Origin: Isotricha intestinalis
Taxonomy: Eukaryota > Ciliophora > Litostomatea > Vestibuliferida > Isotrichidae
Assembly: GCA_023807065.1 (NCBI GenBank)
Contig: JAJJLU010003465.1
Location: 1-64,000 of the forward strand
DNA: 64,000 nucleotides
Direction: 5' to 3'
Under the pieces are notes generated by a model that made no database searches, was not told where the DNA came from, and was given only the letters and a program-made list of their open reading frames with translations. This document shows, piece after piece, positions 28,769-38,128 of the stretch. The stretch's first letter is position 1. Every line of letters starts with the position of its first letter. Both the position numbers and the translations under genes were made by a program.

Positions 28769-31210
28769 TTATGAATTAAATGAAACTTTCCTTCCTAAAT
28801 CATTAGCACTTCCCTGTCTATTCCTAGGAGGAGTAGGAGGTCTTAATTTCAAAGTTTCTTCATTATTATCCCAATTTTTATTAGGACATTCCTGAGGATA
28901 AATTAAATAAGGTTTAATCATAAAATTTTTAGTTAAAAATAAAATAGCCCCAGCATTCTTATGTTTCCCACAATAATCAGTAGCACTAAAAACAGTGATT
29001 AATTTCCCTCCAGCAAATCTTTCAAAACCATCCATAACACATTCATGAGCTCTTAAAATAAGAGTTAAATTATTATTTTTTAAAAATTCCTCAACTCTAT
29101 CAGGTCCAAATTTCACTATATTACCAACTCCAGTTGGATCTCTTGTTGAATTAGGTTGAATACCAGTTTCAACATCTGAATCTGTTGGATCACTCCATAA
29201 TATATCCACTACTAATTGTTGATCTAAATTTGTCACTTCGTGAATTACTTCTAATGGTCTATTTATTTTTTCTATATCACTTATTGTTGTTATGTTTGAA
29301 CCTATTCCTCCATGAAGACATAATACTGTGTCATTTATTATTGCTGCTAATGGTAAATAATCAAAAAAATCATTAAATCTTGTAAAAATAACTGGATTCG
29401 TTTCATCATCATTCATTCTTGATATTAATTCTGATTGAAATCCAAATGCACTATTAATCCATCGATCTTCATGATTTCCTCTTAATAAATGGATTTGATT
29501 CGGATATTTTATTTTCAATGCCATTAAAAGACAAATAGTCTCTAATGAATGAGTTCCACGATCAACATAATCACCTAAAAAAATATAATCTAATCCTTCA
29601 ATATCACCTCCAGGTCCTTGAATAGGAGCAGAATATAAATCGAAGAAACGCATTAAATCTTGATATTGTCCATGAATATCACCAAAGACTTTAACTGGAG
29701 CTTCTACTTTAAGAACCATTGGTTGTTCTTGTACTATTTTTGTCACTTCATCAATTAAAGCCATTACTAAATCAGGTTGTAATGCAAATTTCACTTCCTC
29801 TTCTACTGGATGCTCTATCCATTCTTTAGGTCGAAGAAATGCCATTATTACCTTATCACATAAACTATATGATAGATCTTTGTTTTTAAACATTTTCATT
29901 ATGTTTTCTTTTTCATTTTCATCATTTTTTAATTTTTCTATTGAACAATATCTTACCAAATCAGAAAAATCACTTTTTGTATCTGCTGTAGAACCTATTA
30001 CAACTTGGTCACTAATTGTTATATTTTTCATATTTCCAGAACTTAAATCAATATTTCCATTACTTCCCTTATCAAAATTTGATGATTTAACAGAGGAAGA
30101 ATCACCTCCTTTCTTATTAAGATAGCTTTTCAATTTTGCTAAAGTATTACTATTACTTTGAAATAAATCTAATAAATTAATTTCACTAAGAGCTCTAGCA
30201 GGATTATTATGTTTTTCATCTTCCAATCCTCCATGAATATAAAGGAAATTATCAAATAAAAATGATGAATGTCTAAATCTTTTAAAAACAATAAAAGAAT
30301 TCCATTCACTAGTTTCAGTATCATAAACTTCAATAGGAATATCATCTCCACTACTTTGGCATCTTCCTCCTACATTAATGAAGAAATTTCCGCAGAAAAC
30401 ACTTGAATGTTGAATTCTATCATGAGGAGTACCTTTAAAAGGAGCTTTCATCCAGTCCCAAACTCCACTTCTATGTCTTCTCAATCCCCACATATCACTT
30501 AAGTGATGTCCATCTTTTCTTCTTCCACCAAAGACGACCATCATCCCATTTGCTCCGCCATATGTACATACTGCAGCTGAATGGTACACACGTGGTTGAG
30601 GGATGTTATCTTTTATATCTAATTTAATCCATTGGAGAGGAGAACTTTCTGAATTAAATGTCCATACATCATTTACTGGTTCATTATTTAAATTACCTCC
30701 AAATAGTATTAAATATGGTTTATAAAATACTAAAGAATGTCCATATCTTCTTCCTGGGGTTATTTCCTTTGATATTGGTACCATCATCCATTCTGAATTT
30801 GTATCTCCTTTCTTTAAATCTAAAAGAAATAATTCATCAGATGCTAATCCACCAGCTATAAAAATATTATAAATTTTTTATTTTTTTTACATCCTGTTGC
30901 TCCTCCATATATTACTAATTGATTCTCATTTACACAACATGCTGCATGAGCTGCACGAGGAGTAGGAATTGTACCCTTTGCTATTATAATTATATATATA
31001 TATTTTTTTACGATTTAGTTTTATCCATTTTTGCTCTTCTATAAGGTAAAGGTATGTATCTGAATTTATTGAGAAGTGTCCATCTGAACCTGTAGCTCCT
31101 CCGAAGAGAACTGCTTTTGCATGGTCTTTTGCTCGTGATATTAATGTAATTGTATGACCGAAACGAGGACTCATTTCATTATCTATTGTTCTTATAATTG
31201 TATTTTCCAT
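28769..31210 (-). CDS. PPKL: PPKL: Kelch-repeat PP1-like phosphatase, three exons
   Basis: Joining exons 31210-31011, 30979-30891 and 30855-28769 gives 791 residues in one frame. The first two exons supply the opening Kelch blades (SPRFGHTITLISRAKD, AVLFGGATGSDG, then QLVIYGGATGS), which continue to about residue 340 (PGRRYGHSLV, LILFGGNL, MMVVFGGRR, FFINVGGR, FLYIHGG). After a Ser/Asn linker a PP1-type phosphatase domain follows with VFGDIHGQ, GDYVDRG, LLRGNHED, LHGGIG and SATDYCG. Kelch-PPP fusions are typical of alveolates and green plants (BSU1 relatives) and act in cell division and signalling. All catalytic motifs are kept. The start lies 68 bp from the divergent centrin-like gene. Confidence 0.93.
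30856..30890 (-). other. Intron, 35 bp
   Basis: On the minus strand GTAAAAAAAATAAAA...TTTTTATAG. Removal restores YGGATGS into GGLASDELFLLDL of a Kelch blade. Confidence 0.88.
30980..31010 (-). other. Intron, 31 bp
   Basis: On the minus strand GTAAAAAAATATAT...TATAATAG. Removal gives WIKLNPKGTIPTPRAAHAAC, a normal Kelch inter-blade sequence. Confidence 0.88.
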
Positions 31211-31278
31211 TTTTTATATTTTTAATATTTTAAAAATAATAGTTTAATTTAATTTTTCAAAATAAAATCTAATAAAAA

Positions 31279-31914
31279 ATGGAAAAAACTTCATTAACCC
31301 TTCGAGAAAAGCAAGCAGTACGTGCAAAATCACTTCGTCAACTTTTAACACAACGTCAAAAAGATGATATAAAGAAAGCATTTGATCACTTTGATCAAAA
31401 AGGAGCAGGAAGTATAAAAAAGAAAGAATTGAAAGTGATATTAAGAGCATTAGGATTTGATCCATCAAATGAAGAATTAGACAAAATATTTTTTGAACAA
31501 AATGAAAATAAAGATGATGACACAATAGATTTTCAACAATTTATGGATATAATGTTAACAAAAATAAAAGAAAAAATATCTAATAATGATATAAGTTATG
31601 GTTTTAATAAAATTGCTTCAATTAGAAAAAAAGAAAATCCAAATGATTATAAATTTATTTTTCATGAAGATATTGAAAAAGTTGCTGAAACTTTAGGAGA
31701 AAAATTAACTAAAGAAGAAATTGATGAAATGTTAAATGAAGCTCTTCAAATGGGAAAATTACTTAGAAAAGAAGAAAAAAGTTATAAAGAAAAAAAAGAT
31801 AAAATTGAAGATACTGAAAATACAACTGAAGATGATGTTATGAAAAAAAATGCTCAAAATAAAAAAATCACTTTACATGATTTTAGAGCTATTTTAACTT
31901 GGGATAATAAATAA
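31279..31914 (+). CDS. Centrin-like EF-hand protein
   Basis: 211 residues. The N-terminal basic helix ([20 protein letters not shown]) leads into EF-hand 1, [18 protein letters not shown], which has the centrin wording before ILRALGF. A second degenerate hand is [18 protein letters not shown]. The C-terminal half keeps helices ([18 protein letters not shown]) but its loops are long and interrupted by a Lys/Glu insert, so hands 3 and 4 probably do not bind calcium. Length exceeds the usual 170. Centrins build basal bodies and contractile fibres; ciliates have many divergent ones. It shares a 68 bp divergent spacer with PPKL. Confidence 0.83.
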   Translation: MEKTSLTLREKQAVRAKSLRQLLTQRQKDDIKKAFDHFDQKGAGSIKKKELKVILRALGFDPSNEELDKIFFEQNENKDDDTIDFQQFMDIMLTKIKEKISNNDISYGFNKIASIRKKENPNDYKFIFHEDIEKVAETLGEKLTKEEIDEMLNEALQMGKLLRKEEKSYKEKKDKIEDTENTTEDDVMKKNAQNKKITLHDFRAILTWDNK

Positions 31915-31974
31915 TTTATTAAAATGGTTTTTTTTTATTTTTCAAATATTTAATCTACTTTTTTTATTATAAAT

Positions 31975-32350
31975 TCAATTTTTATTTAATTCGTTATAAT
32001 TTATATTAAGGTTTTTTTTGGAGTTTATTTTTATTCTTTTTACTTTATTTTTAACAGGTTTTTTTTCTCTTCTTATTAATTTCTTTCTAAATTTTGGAAA
32101 TGAATCTAATTTTAAAGGAGAAATGTCTGACATATTATATTTCCTTTTTTTACCTAATAAAGGTGAGTTATAATTTATTGAAGATGATGAATTTAAGTTT
32201 TCAATATCCATTTTATTATTTTTTTTATCTTCTTTTTCTTCTAAATTAATACTATTTATTAAGGAACAATAATCTATTAATGATATAAAAATATATACAT
32301 GAATTTTCTAAAAATTGTAAAATTATTCCTGGTTTTTCTTCTTTACTCAT
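31975..32350 (-). CDS. Small basic protein, two exons, function unknown
   Basis: Start ATG at 32350, exon 1 32350-32299, intron 32298-32274 (25 bp), exon 2 32273-31975, giving 116 residues in one frame. Exon 1 codes MSKEEKPGIILQFLENS, continuing into YYCSLINSINLEEKED across the splice. The C-terminal half is strongly basic (KKRKYNMSDI, FRKKLIRREKKPVKNKVKR), consistent with nuclear targeting or nucleic-acid binding, but no domain is recognised. Choosing the internal Met at 32211 would lose the conserved-looking N-terminus. Confidence 0.65.
32274..32298 (-). other. Intron, 25 bp
   Basis: On the minus strand GTATATATTTTTATATC...TTAATAG. It is the shortest intron that I could place, and it joins exons in phase 1. 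Confidence 0.75.
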
Positions 32351-32554
32351 ATTTTATTATTTTAAATTTATCTTATTAATTGTTTAATACAATTATTTAA
32401 AAGTTATACATTTTATTAAAAATATATTCAGAATATCATTTAAATATTAATTTATTTTTAAAATATAAAAAATTGAAAAAAAAAAATTTATATTTAAATA
32501 ACAATCAAAATAATTAATCAATATATAAAACATTAATTTTTTAAAATGAATAAT

Positions 32555-33511
32555 TCAAGAATTATTTAATTGATTTTCAACAAGACTTAAATAATTAGAT
32601 AAAACTTTATTAGTTCTTTCCTTTAATTTTTCACATTGAAAAACAAAATTATTAAAATTATTTTGACTTACATTATTATTATAATAATAACCATTATTAT
32701 TTTGAGGATTTTCATTTTCTTGAAGTTTATTTCTTTTTTTTAAAGAAATACTAATTTTTTTATTTATTTTATGTTTTTTATCAAAATTAACATTTTGAGT
32801 GACAAAAGAATTATGTTTAGTTTTAATAGTTTTTTTTCCTTTTGAATTAATACTACAATTATTATTTGATAATAAATTACAATAAAATTTATTTTTTTTT
32901 CCAATAAAAGAATTAGTTTGAAGAGCACGAAAACTATTAATTTTAATAGTTGAATTAGTAGAATGAGTATTATTATTATTATTATTATTAAATCTTGATT
33001 TATTATTTATATTATTCACATCTAATAAATTATCAAATGATAATGTATTTTTATTATCTTTTCCTTTTTTTTTACTTTGATGAACAAAACCATTTTGAAT
33101 TAAAAATGAATTATGAACATTTTTAGTTTTATTTTTATTTAAAGATTTTTCTAATTTAAATAATGATTCTTCAGAATTATTATTATTTTTCTTATGATTT
33201 TTTGTAAATTTATTATATAATATATCATTTTCTAAATTTAAGTTTATATTTAATTTTGGTTTTGAATTAAAGGAACTAATACTTTCATTTGAAAAAGACT
33301 GTTTTAAATTTCTTTTACTTGGTTTTTTATTTATTTTATCATTTACATTATTCATTAGTAATTTTAGTAAGTTAAATCTTTCATCTTTTCTTGAAATAGA
33401 TTCAAAAATAAGAGTTTTTTTATTCTTTTTTTTAATTAATGAATTTGAATATTGTGTCAATGAAATTTTATTATTTTGAGTTTTGTTATGACATGAATTT
33501 AAATTTCTCAT
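32555..33511 (-). CDS. Asn/Lys/Ser-rich protein, function unknown
   Basis: 318 residues of Asn/Lys/Ser low complexity, with a slightly more ordered end (NFVFQCEKLKERTNKVLSNY) that could form a short helix. Poly-Asn runs occur near residues 175-182. The frame ends at TGA, the only apparent TGA stop among the intact genes here. Reading through it adds about 33 mostly hydrophobic residues before a TAA, which looks like ordinary untranslated DNA, so TGA is most likely a true stop. Confidence 0.6.
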   Translation of the reverse strand: MRNLNSCHNKTQNNKISLTQYSNSLIKKKNKKTLIFESISRKDERFNLLKLLMNNVNDKINKKPSKRNLKQSFSNESISSFNSKPKLNINLNLENDILYNKFTKNHKKNNNNSEESLFKLEKSLNKNKTKNVHNSFLIQNGFVHQSKKKGKDNKNTLSFDNLLDVNNINNKSRFNNNNNNNTHSTNSTIKINSFRALQTNSFIGKKNKFYCNLLSNNNCSINSKGKKTIKTKHNSFVTQNVNFDKKHKINKKISISLKKRNKLQENENPQNNNGYYYNNNVSQNNFNNFVFQCEKLKERTNKVLSNYLSLVENQLNNS

Positions 33512-33728
33512 TTTATAATTAAAATTATCATTTAATTTTTCTATTAATTAATATTTTAAAATAACATATTTTAAATCAAAAATAAATAAATGAAATTATA
33601 AATTAATTGATATATATATGTATATTTCCAATTTATTTTATATTCTTTATACATAATTACCAACATTAAAAATTTGTAAAATATAATTCAAAAACCAAAA
33701 TAATATATTATCTAAATAAAAAAAATAA

Positions 33729-35474
33729 CTATTCTGAATCATAAACAGTTAAAACACTATAAGAAATTTCTCCAATAATACATCCACCTTTAGGATTAAA
33801 AATTTGTATTTGAAATTCCCTATGTTTCTTATTAAAATTATCATAAAATTGTAAATTTAAATTTCCAATAACAACCTGAACAACAACTTCATCAACTCCA
33901 TCATCAAAAATTATAATTCCATTTTTAAAACTATCATACCCTAAATTATTTACTAATCTATCGAATTTTTCATAAAAATAATTAAGAGGATAAATTTCAT
34001 AATTAATAGAACATTCCCCATCACTTCCATAAAATCTATAAAAACTAATATTAAAATAAATTAAATTTCCATTATCAACAACATCATAATTTTTTTGACC
34101 AATTTCAACCATTCCTCCAAAAACACAAATTCCATTTTTCATCATATAAGGATACAAACATTCCTCACATCCATTTATAGAACCTTTAAAACAATTATCA
34201 ATAAATTCACTAATTTTAATACAATTTCCATTTTGAACAACATAACCATCATCACAATTAGTACATATTCTCAAATTATAATTACATTCATTACATTTTT
34301 GATGAATTCCTTTACAATTTTTATATAAATTCTCAAAGCAATGACCATCATCATCACAATAATCACAATTACTATCACATTCCTTAATTTCACATAATCT
34401 TCCAATGAATCCTGAATCACAAATACATTTATCTCCTTTGCTTTCTATTCCATGAACACAGAGAGGATGACTAATAATTTCTTCACATGAATCTCCTTTG
34501 TAACCATAGAAACATTCACATATTTCTGGTTCTACACAAACACCATAAACACAATTTGAACATATTGGTATGTTACATCCTTCTCCTTTGTAATTCGTGT
34601 CACATTCACATGTATCTTTATTTGTACATTTACCATGAACGCACTTACTACATATAGGAGTATCACAATATATCCCTCCATATCCTTCTTCACATTGACA
34701 ACATTGTCCTCTTCCTTTTTGAGAATTCTCACGGAAACATTGACGAAAATATTCTAAACAACTAGTATATTTCACACTAAAGGAATTTGTACTTGAATCC
34801 CAGACATAACGACTTGTTTGTAATGAAGAACAACTTTCATAAGTATCCCCATTAAGAATAACTACTGAACAACATGGATTTTCAGTACATTGTATTTCTT
34901 CCAATCCACATCCAGGATAATGATAACTAGGATTACTACTAAAATGAACAATACTTTTATCAGGATCTTTCCCACAATAAACATCAGTAGTATTTTCATT
35001 ACCATGTGAGAAAGTATCTCCACTACAAGCTTTAACAGCTAGTTTCACATACTCATCACTTGAGTAGCATTCATTCATATTACTCGCACAAGTACCATGA
35101 ACACACTTGTAGCAGGAAGTACTAGTAGAGAGGCAATTGTACATATTCTCACCACAACGACATGAGGAACCTGATAGTGATTGAGCCTCACACTTTGCTA
35201 GACATGTTCCACGACAACAATCTCCTCCATCAAATAAACAATCTTCGTTGTTGTTAATAGAGTCACAAAGCATGTCTCCTATTTGAGATGTTGAACATGC
35301 GGTTGTTGTATTTTCTTCTGAATGGGATGTATTTGATTTTGATGAGTCTACAAATGATATTTGACGAGATTCTGTGTCTGCTGGGAATTGACGGTTTTTG
35401 TAAAAGACATATTGGTATGCAAGTATTAGAGGAAGGAAAAATGGAATAAGGTATTTTAAATGGGAGAAATGCAT
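33729..35474 (-). CDS. Secreted or anchored LNR/EGF-repeat cysteine-rich protein
   Basis: 581 residues. The N-terminus has a hydrophobic segment (YLIPFFLPLILAYQYVFY, about residues 8-25) that is a signal peptide or anchor. A Notch-type LNR follows at about 66-95 with SINNEDCLFDGGDCC wording (CDSINNNEDCLFDGGDCCRG). Later come EGF-like units (CVHGKCTNKDTCECDTNYKG, CVYGVCVEPEICECFYGYKG, CICDSGFIGRLCE) and a Cys-rich furin-like stretch (ICTNCDDGYVVQNGNC). The last 130 residues are a Cys-poor beta-rich domain. No C-terminal membrane helix is seen. A cell-surface or secreted adhesion or matrix role is likely; it stops with TAG. Confidence 0.85.
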   Translation of the reverse strand: MHFSHLKYLIPFFLPLILAYQYVFYKNRQFPADTESRQISFVDSSKSNTSHSEENTTTACSTSQIGDMLCDSINNNEDCLFDGGDCCRGTCLAKCEAQSLSGSSCRCGENMYNCLSTSTSCYKCVHGTCASNMNECYSSDEYVKLAVKACSGDTFSHGNENTTDVYCGKDPDKSIVHFSSNPSYHYPGCGLEEIQCTENPCCSVVILNGDTYESCSSLQTSRYVWDSSTNSFSVKYTSCLEYFRQCFRENSQKGRGQCCQCEEGYGGIYCDTPICSKCVHGKCTNKDTCECDTNYKGEGCNIPICSNCVYGVCVEPEICECFYGYKGDSCEEIISHPLCVHGIESKGDKCICDSGFIGRLCEIKECDSNCDYCDDDGHCFENLYKNCKGIHQKCNECNYNLRICTNCDDGYVVQNGNCIKISEFIDNCFKGSINGCEECLYPYMMKNGICVFGGMVEIGQKNYDVVDNGNLIYFNISFYRFYGSDGECSINYEIYPLNYFYEKFDRLVNNLGYDSFKNGIIIFDDGVDEVVVQVVIGNLNLQFYDNFNKKHREFQIQIFNPKGGCIIGEISYSVLTVYDSE

Positions 35475-35609
35475 TTAATTTTTATTTTTTTTAAATTTTT
35501 TAAATAATATTAATTATTATTTAAATTATAAATATTTGATCAATTAATTATTTTTTATTTTATATAAATTAATATAAAATTTAAAAAAATAAATTTCAAA
35601 AAATAAAAA

Positions 35610-38000
35610 ATGATGGAAGAAAAAGAAATAACAAATTTTGAGCAAAAATGGAAAACAATAGATGATTTAGGATTTGCTAAATTATTAGAATATGCAAAAA
35701 ATCCAAAAAATAAAGAAGTATTTGGAATATCAAAAGTAGATTATTTAACTTTATATACTCAAGTGTATGATATATTAATGAATAAAAATAATGAAGTGAG
35801 AAATTTATGTTATCAAAGATTAGTTTCAACATTAAAATTTCATTGTGAATCAATATATGAAAAGATTAAAAACTCAAATTCAGTTTTAATTTTTATTGAT
35901 TATTGGATTTCTTATGAAAATATTGTTTTAAATTGGGTAATTAGAGTTTTTAGTTATTTAGCAAGAATAAAATCACTTATGCAAAGAAATGTTACTTTGG
36001 AAAATGAATTAAATAAAATTTTCAAAAACGAAATTTATGATAAATTAAGTAATTTACTCAAAGAAGATTTTCTTAAAATAATTGATTCATCTAGAAAAGG
36101 AGAAAATGTTGATTTCCATAAATTAAAAACTTTTATTCATTTTCTATCTTATTTTGAAGAAAATGATTTTATTGAAGTTATTATTCAATCTCATATTGAT
36201 TATTATACAAATTTAGCAGAAATAAATTTAAAAGATTCTTATATTGATTATTTAGAATTTGGAAAAAAAATTTTAGATACAGAACAAATTAATTTACCTC
36301 TTTATCTTCCAATTGAAACAGTAAATTTAATAATAAAAAAATTAACAGAAATAATATTTTATAATAAATCTCAACTAATATTATATTTCAATGATGGATT
36401 TAAATATTTATTAAATAATGAAGCTGAAAATAGAGAAAAATTAATATATACATTTGAAATTTTTTCAAAAAATGAAACAACAGTAAGTATCTTATTAAAC
36501 TTATTTAAAGAATTTTCAAAAACAAAATTAAATGAATTATTAATAAGATATGAATTAAACACAGAATTAAAAAGTAAAATTCCTCCAAAAGATATAGCAA
36601 CAAAAACTGATTTTTTACAAAAATATTTAATTTTCCAAGAAAATATGTCAAATATAATTTCATGTTTCAAAGGAAATAATTTATTTAATGTAGTATTTAA
36701 AGAAGTTTTAGAAGAAATTCAAAGTAATCAAGATAATATAAATACTTCATATCTTCTTCCTTTTTATTTTGATCAATATTTAAAAAATTCAAGTGGAATT
36801 TCTTTAAATTCTAATTCTTCAATTGAAGGAATTAATCAAGGTTTATTAATATTTCCTTATATTAGTGAAAAAGATGTCTTTATTGATATTCATCAATATT
36901 TATTAAGTAAAAGATTAATTAATAATGATACTAAAATCGATTGTGAAATGTATTTGATTTCAATATTAAAAACTCAATGTGGTGTTGATTATACTACTAA
37001 AGTTGAAGGAATGGTTAATGATTATTTAAAAAATAAAGAAATGAATCATAATTACCAAGTTAAAGTTAAAGAAATTTGTGAAGAGAATAATAATGTTTCT
37101 GAGAAAAATAATAATAATGAAAATAATAAAGTTAATGAAAATAATAAAGTTAATGAAAATAATAAAGATAATGAGAATAATAATGTTAATGAAAATAATA
37201 ATGTCGATGAAAAAAATAATAATAATTCTAAAGAAAATAATAATTATAATATTGATGATGAAAGTAAAAAAATATTAAAAGAAATTGATTCTTCTTTTCT
37301 TGTATTATCTTCAGAAAATTGGCCTTCAAATATAAACAGAAGAAAAATAACAATTCCAAAGAAATTAGAAGTATTAATAAATTTTATGACAAATTTTTAC
37401 AAAGAAAATTATAAAGGAAGAATTCTTCAATGGTCTTTCATAAATTCATTAATGGAAATAGATTTTTCAATATTAAATAAACAATATACTTTAATATGTA
37501 ATTCTTTTCAAGGAATAATATTATTATATTTCAATAATCCTTTACTTCAATTTAAAAATGCAATTAAAGAAGAAAATTTAATTAAAGAACTTAAATTTGA
37601 AGAAAAAAAAGATTTTAATAATTCAATTGGGTCATTATTAAAAATAAAATTAATATTAAAAGATGAAAATAATAATTCATATTATTTAAATAAGAATTTT
37701 ACCTTTAATGCAAAAAGAATAAAATTAATAAATGAAGTAAATCAAGAGGAATATATTAAAAAGGAAAAAATAAAAGATGAAAGAAATGAAGCAATTGATG
37801 GAACAATAATAAGAATATTAAAATCTAAAACAAAAATTGGTCATAATGATTTAATTAATGCTGTTCTTAGTCAATTAGATAGATTTAAAATTAAAATCGC
37901 GAGTATAAAAGCAAGAATTGATTCTTTAATTTCTAGAGAATTGATTTCAAGAGATAAAGATGATCCTAATATTTATGTTTATTCAACTAATGAAAATTAA
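35610..38000 (+). CDS. Cullin family ubiquitin-ligase scaffold
   Basis: 796 residues. Helical cullin repeats fill the first half (DYLTLYTQVYDILMNKNNEV opens repeat 1). The cullin-homology region follows (SEKDVFIDIHQYLLSKRLIN, and ILKTQCGVDYTTKVEGMVND). The C-terminal winged helix is the neddylation domain: DGTIIRILKSKTKIGHNDLI, with the Lys of ILKSK at the position of the NEDD8-acceptor Lys of CUL1 IMKMRK, ending VLSQLDRFKIKIASIKARID and RDKDDPNIYVY. An Asn-rich insert, rich in NEN-type repeats (residues about 491-550), interrupts the cullin homology. It assembles RING ligases; the adaptor class (CUL1, 3 or 4) cannot be told from reading alone. Confidence 0.88.
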   Translation: MMEEKEITNFEQKWKTIDDLGFAKLLEYAKNPKNKEVFGISKVDYLTLYTQVYDILMNKNNEVRNLCYQRLVSTLKFHCESIYEKIKNSNSVLIFIDYWISYENIVLNWVIRVFSYLARIKSLMQRNVTLENELNKIFKNEIYDKLSNLLKEDFLKIIDSSRKGENVDFHKLKTFIHFLSYFEENDFIEVIIQSHIDYYTNLAEINLKDSYIDYLEFGKKILDTEQINLPLYLPIETVNLIIKKLTEIIFYNKSQLILYFNDGFKYLLNNEAENREKLIYTFEIFSKNETTVSILLNLFKEFSKTKLNELLIRYELNTELKSKIPPKDIATKTDFLQKYLIFQENMSNIISCFKGNNLFNVVFKEVLEEIQSNQDNINTSYLLPFYFDQYLKNSSGISLNSNSSIEGINQGLLIFPYISEKDVFIDIHQYLLSKRLINNDTKIDCEMYLISILKTQCGVDYTTKVEGMVNDYLKNKEMNHNYQVKVKEICEENNNVSEKNNNNENNKVNENNKVNENNKDNENNNVNENNNVDEKNNNNSKENNNYNIDDESKKILKEIDSSFLVLSSENWPSNINRRKITIPKKLEVLINFMTNFYKENYKGRILQWSFINSLMEIDFSILNKQYTLICNSFQGIILLYFNNPLLQFKNAIKEENLIKELKFEEKKDFNNSIGSLLKIKLILKDENNNSYYLNKNFTFNAKRIKLINEVNQEEYIKKEKIKDERNEAIDGTIIRILKSKTKIGHNDLINAVLSQLDRFKIKIASIKARIDSLISRELISRDKDDPNIYVYSTNEN
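37081..37250 (+). repeat. In-frame Asn-rich tandem repeat within the cullin
   Basis: Repeated 15-18 bp units of the type gttaatgaaaataataaa code VNENNK/VNENNN. All unit lengths are multiples of three. Confidence 0.8.
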
Positions 38001-38128
38001 AGAAATTACTTTAAATATTATTTTTTATGAAATCAAAAAAAAATTGAGATTTTTAAATTAATTAAAAATAAATTAAAAATTTTTAATAAATTTATATTTA
38101 TTTATTTTGTTTTTATTATATAATTATT

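Noticed and set aside
32460..32554. Read-through of the TGA that ends the gene at 32555
   Set aside because: The extension is hydrophobic AT-driven sequence unlike the protein and ends in spacer.
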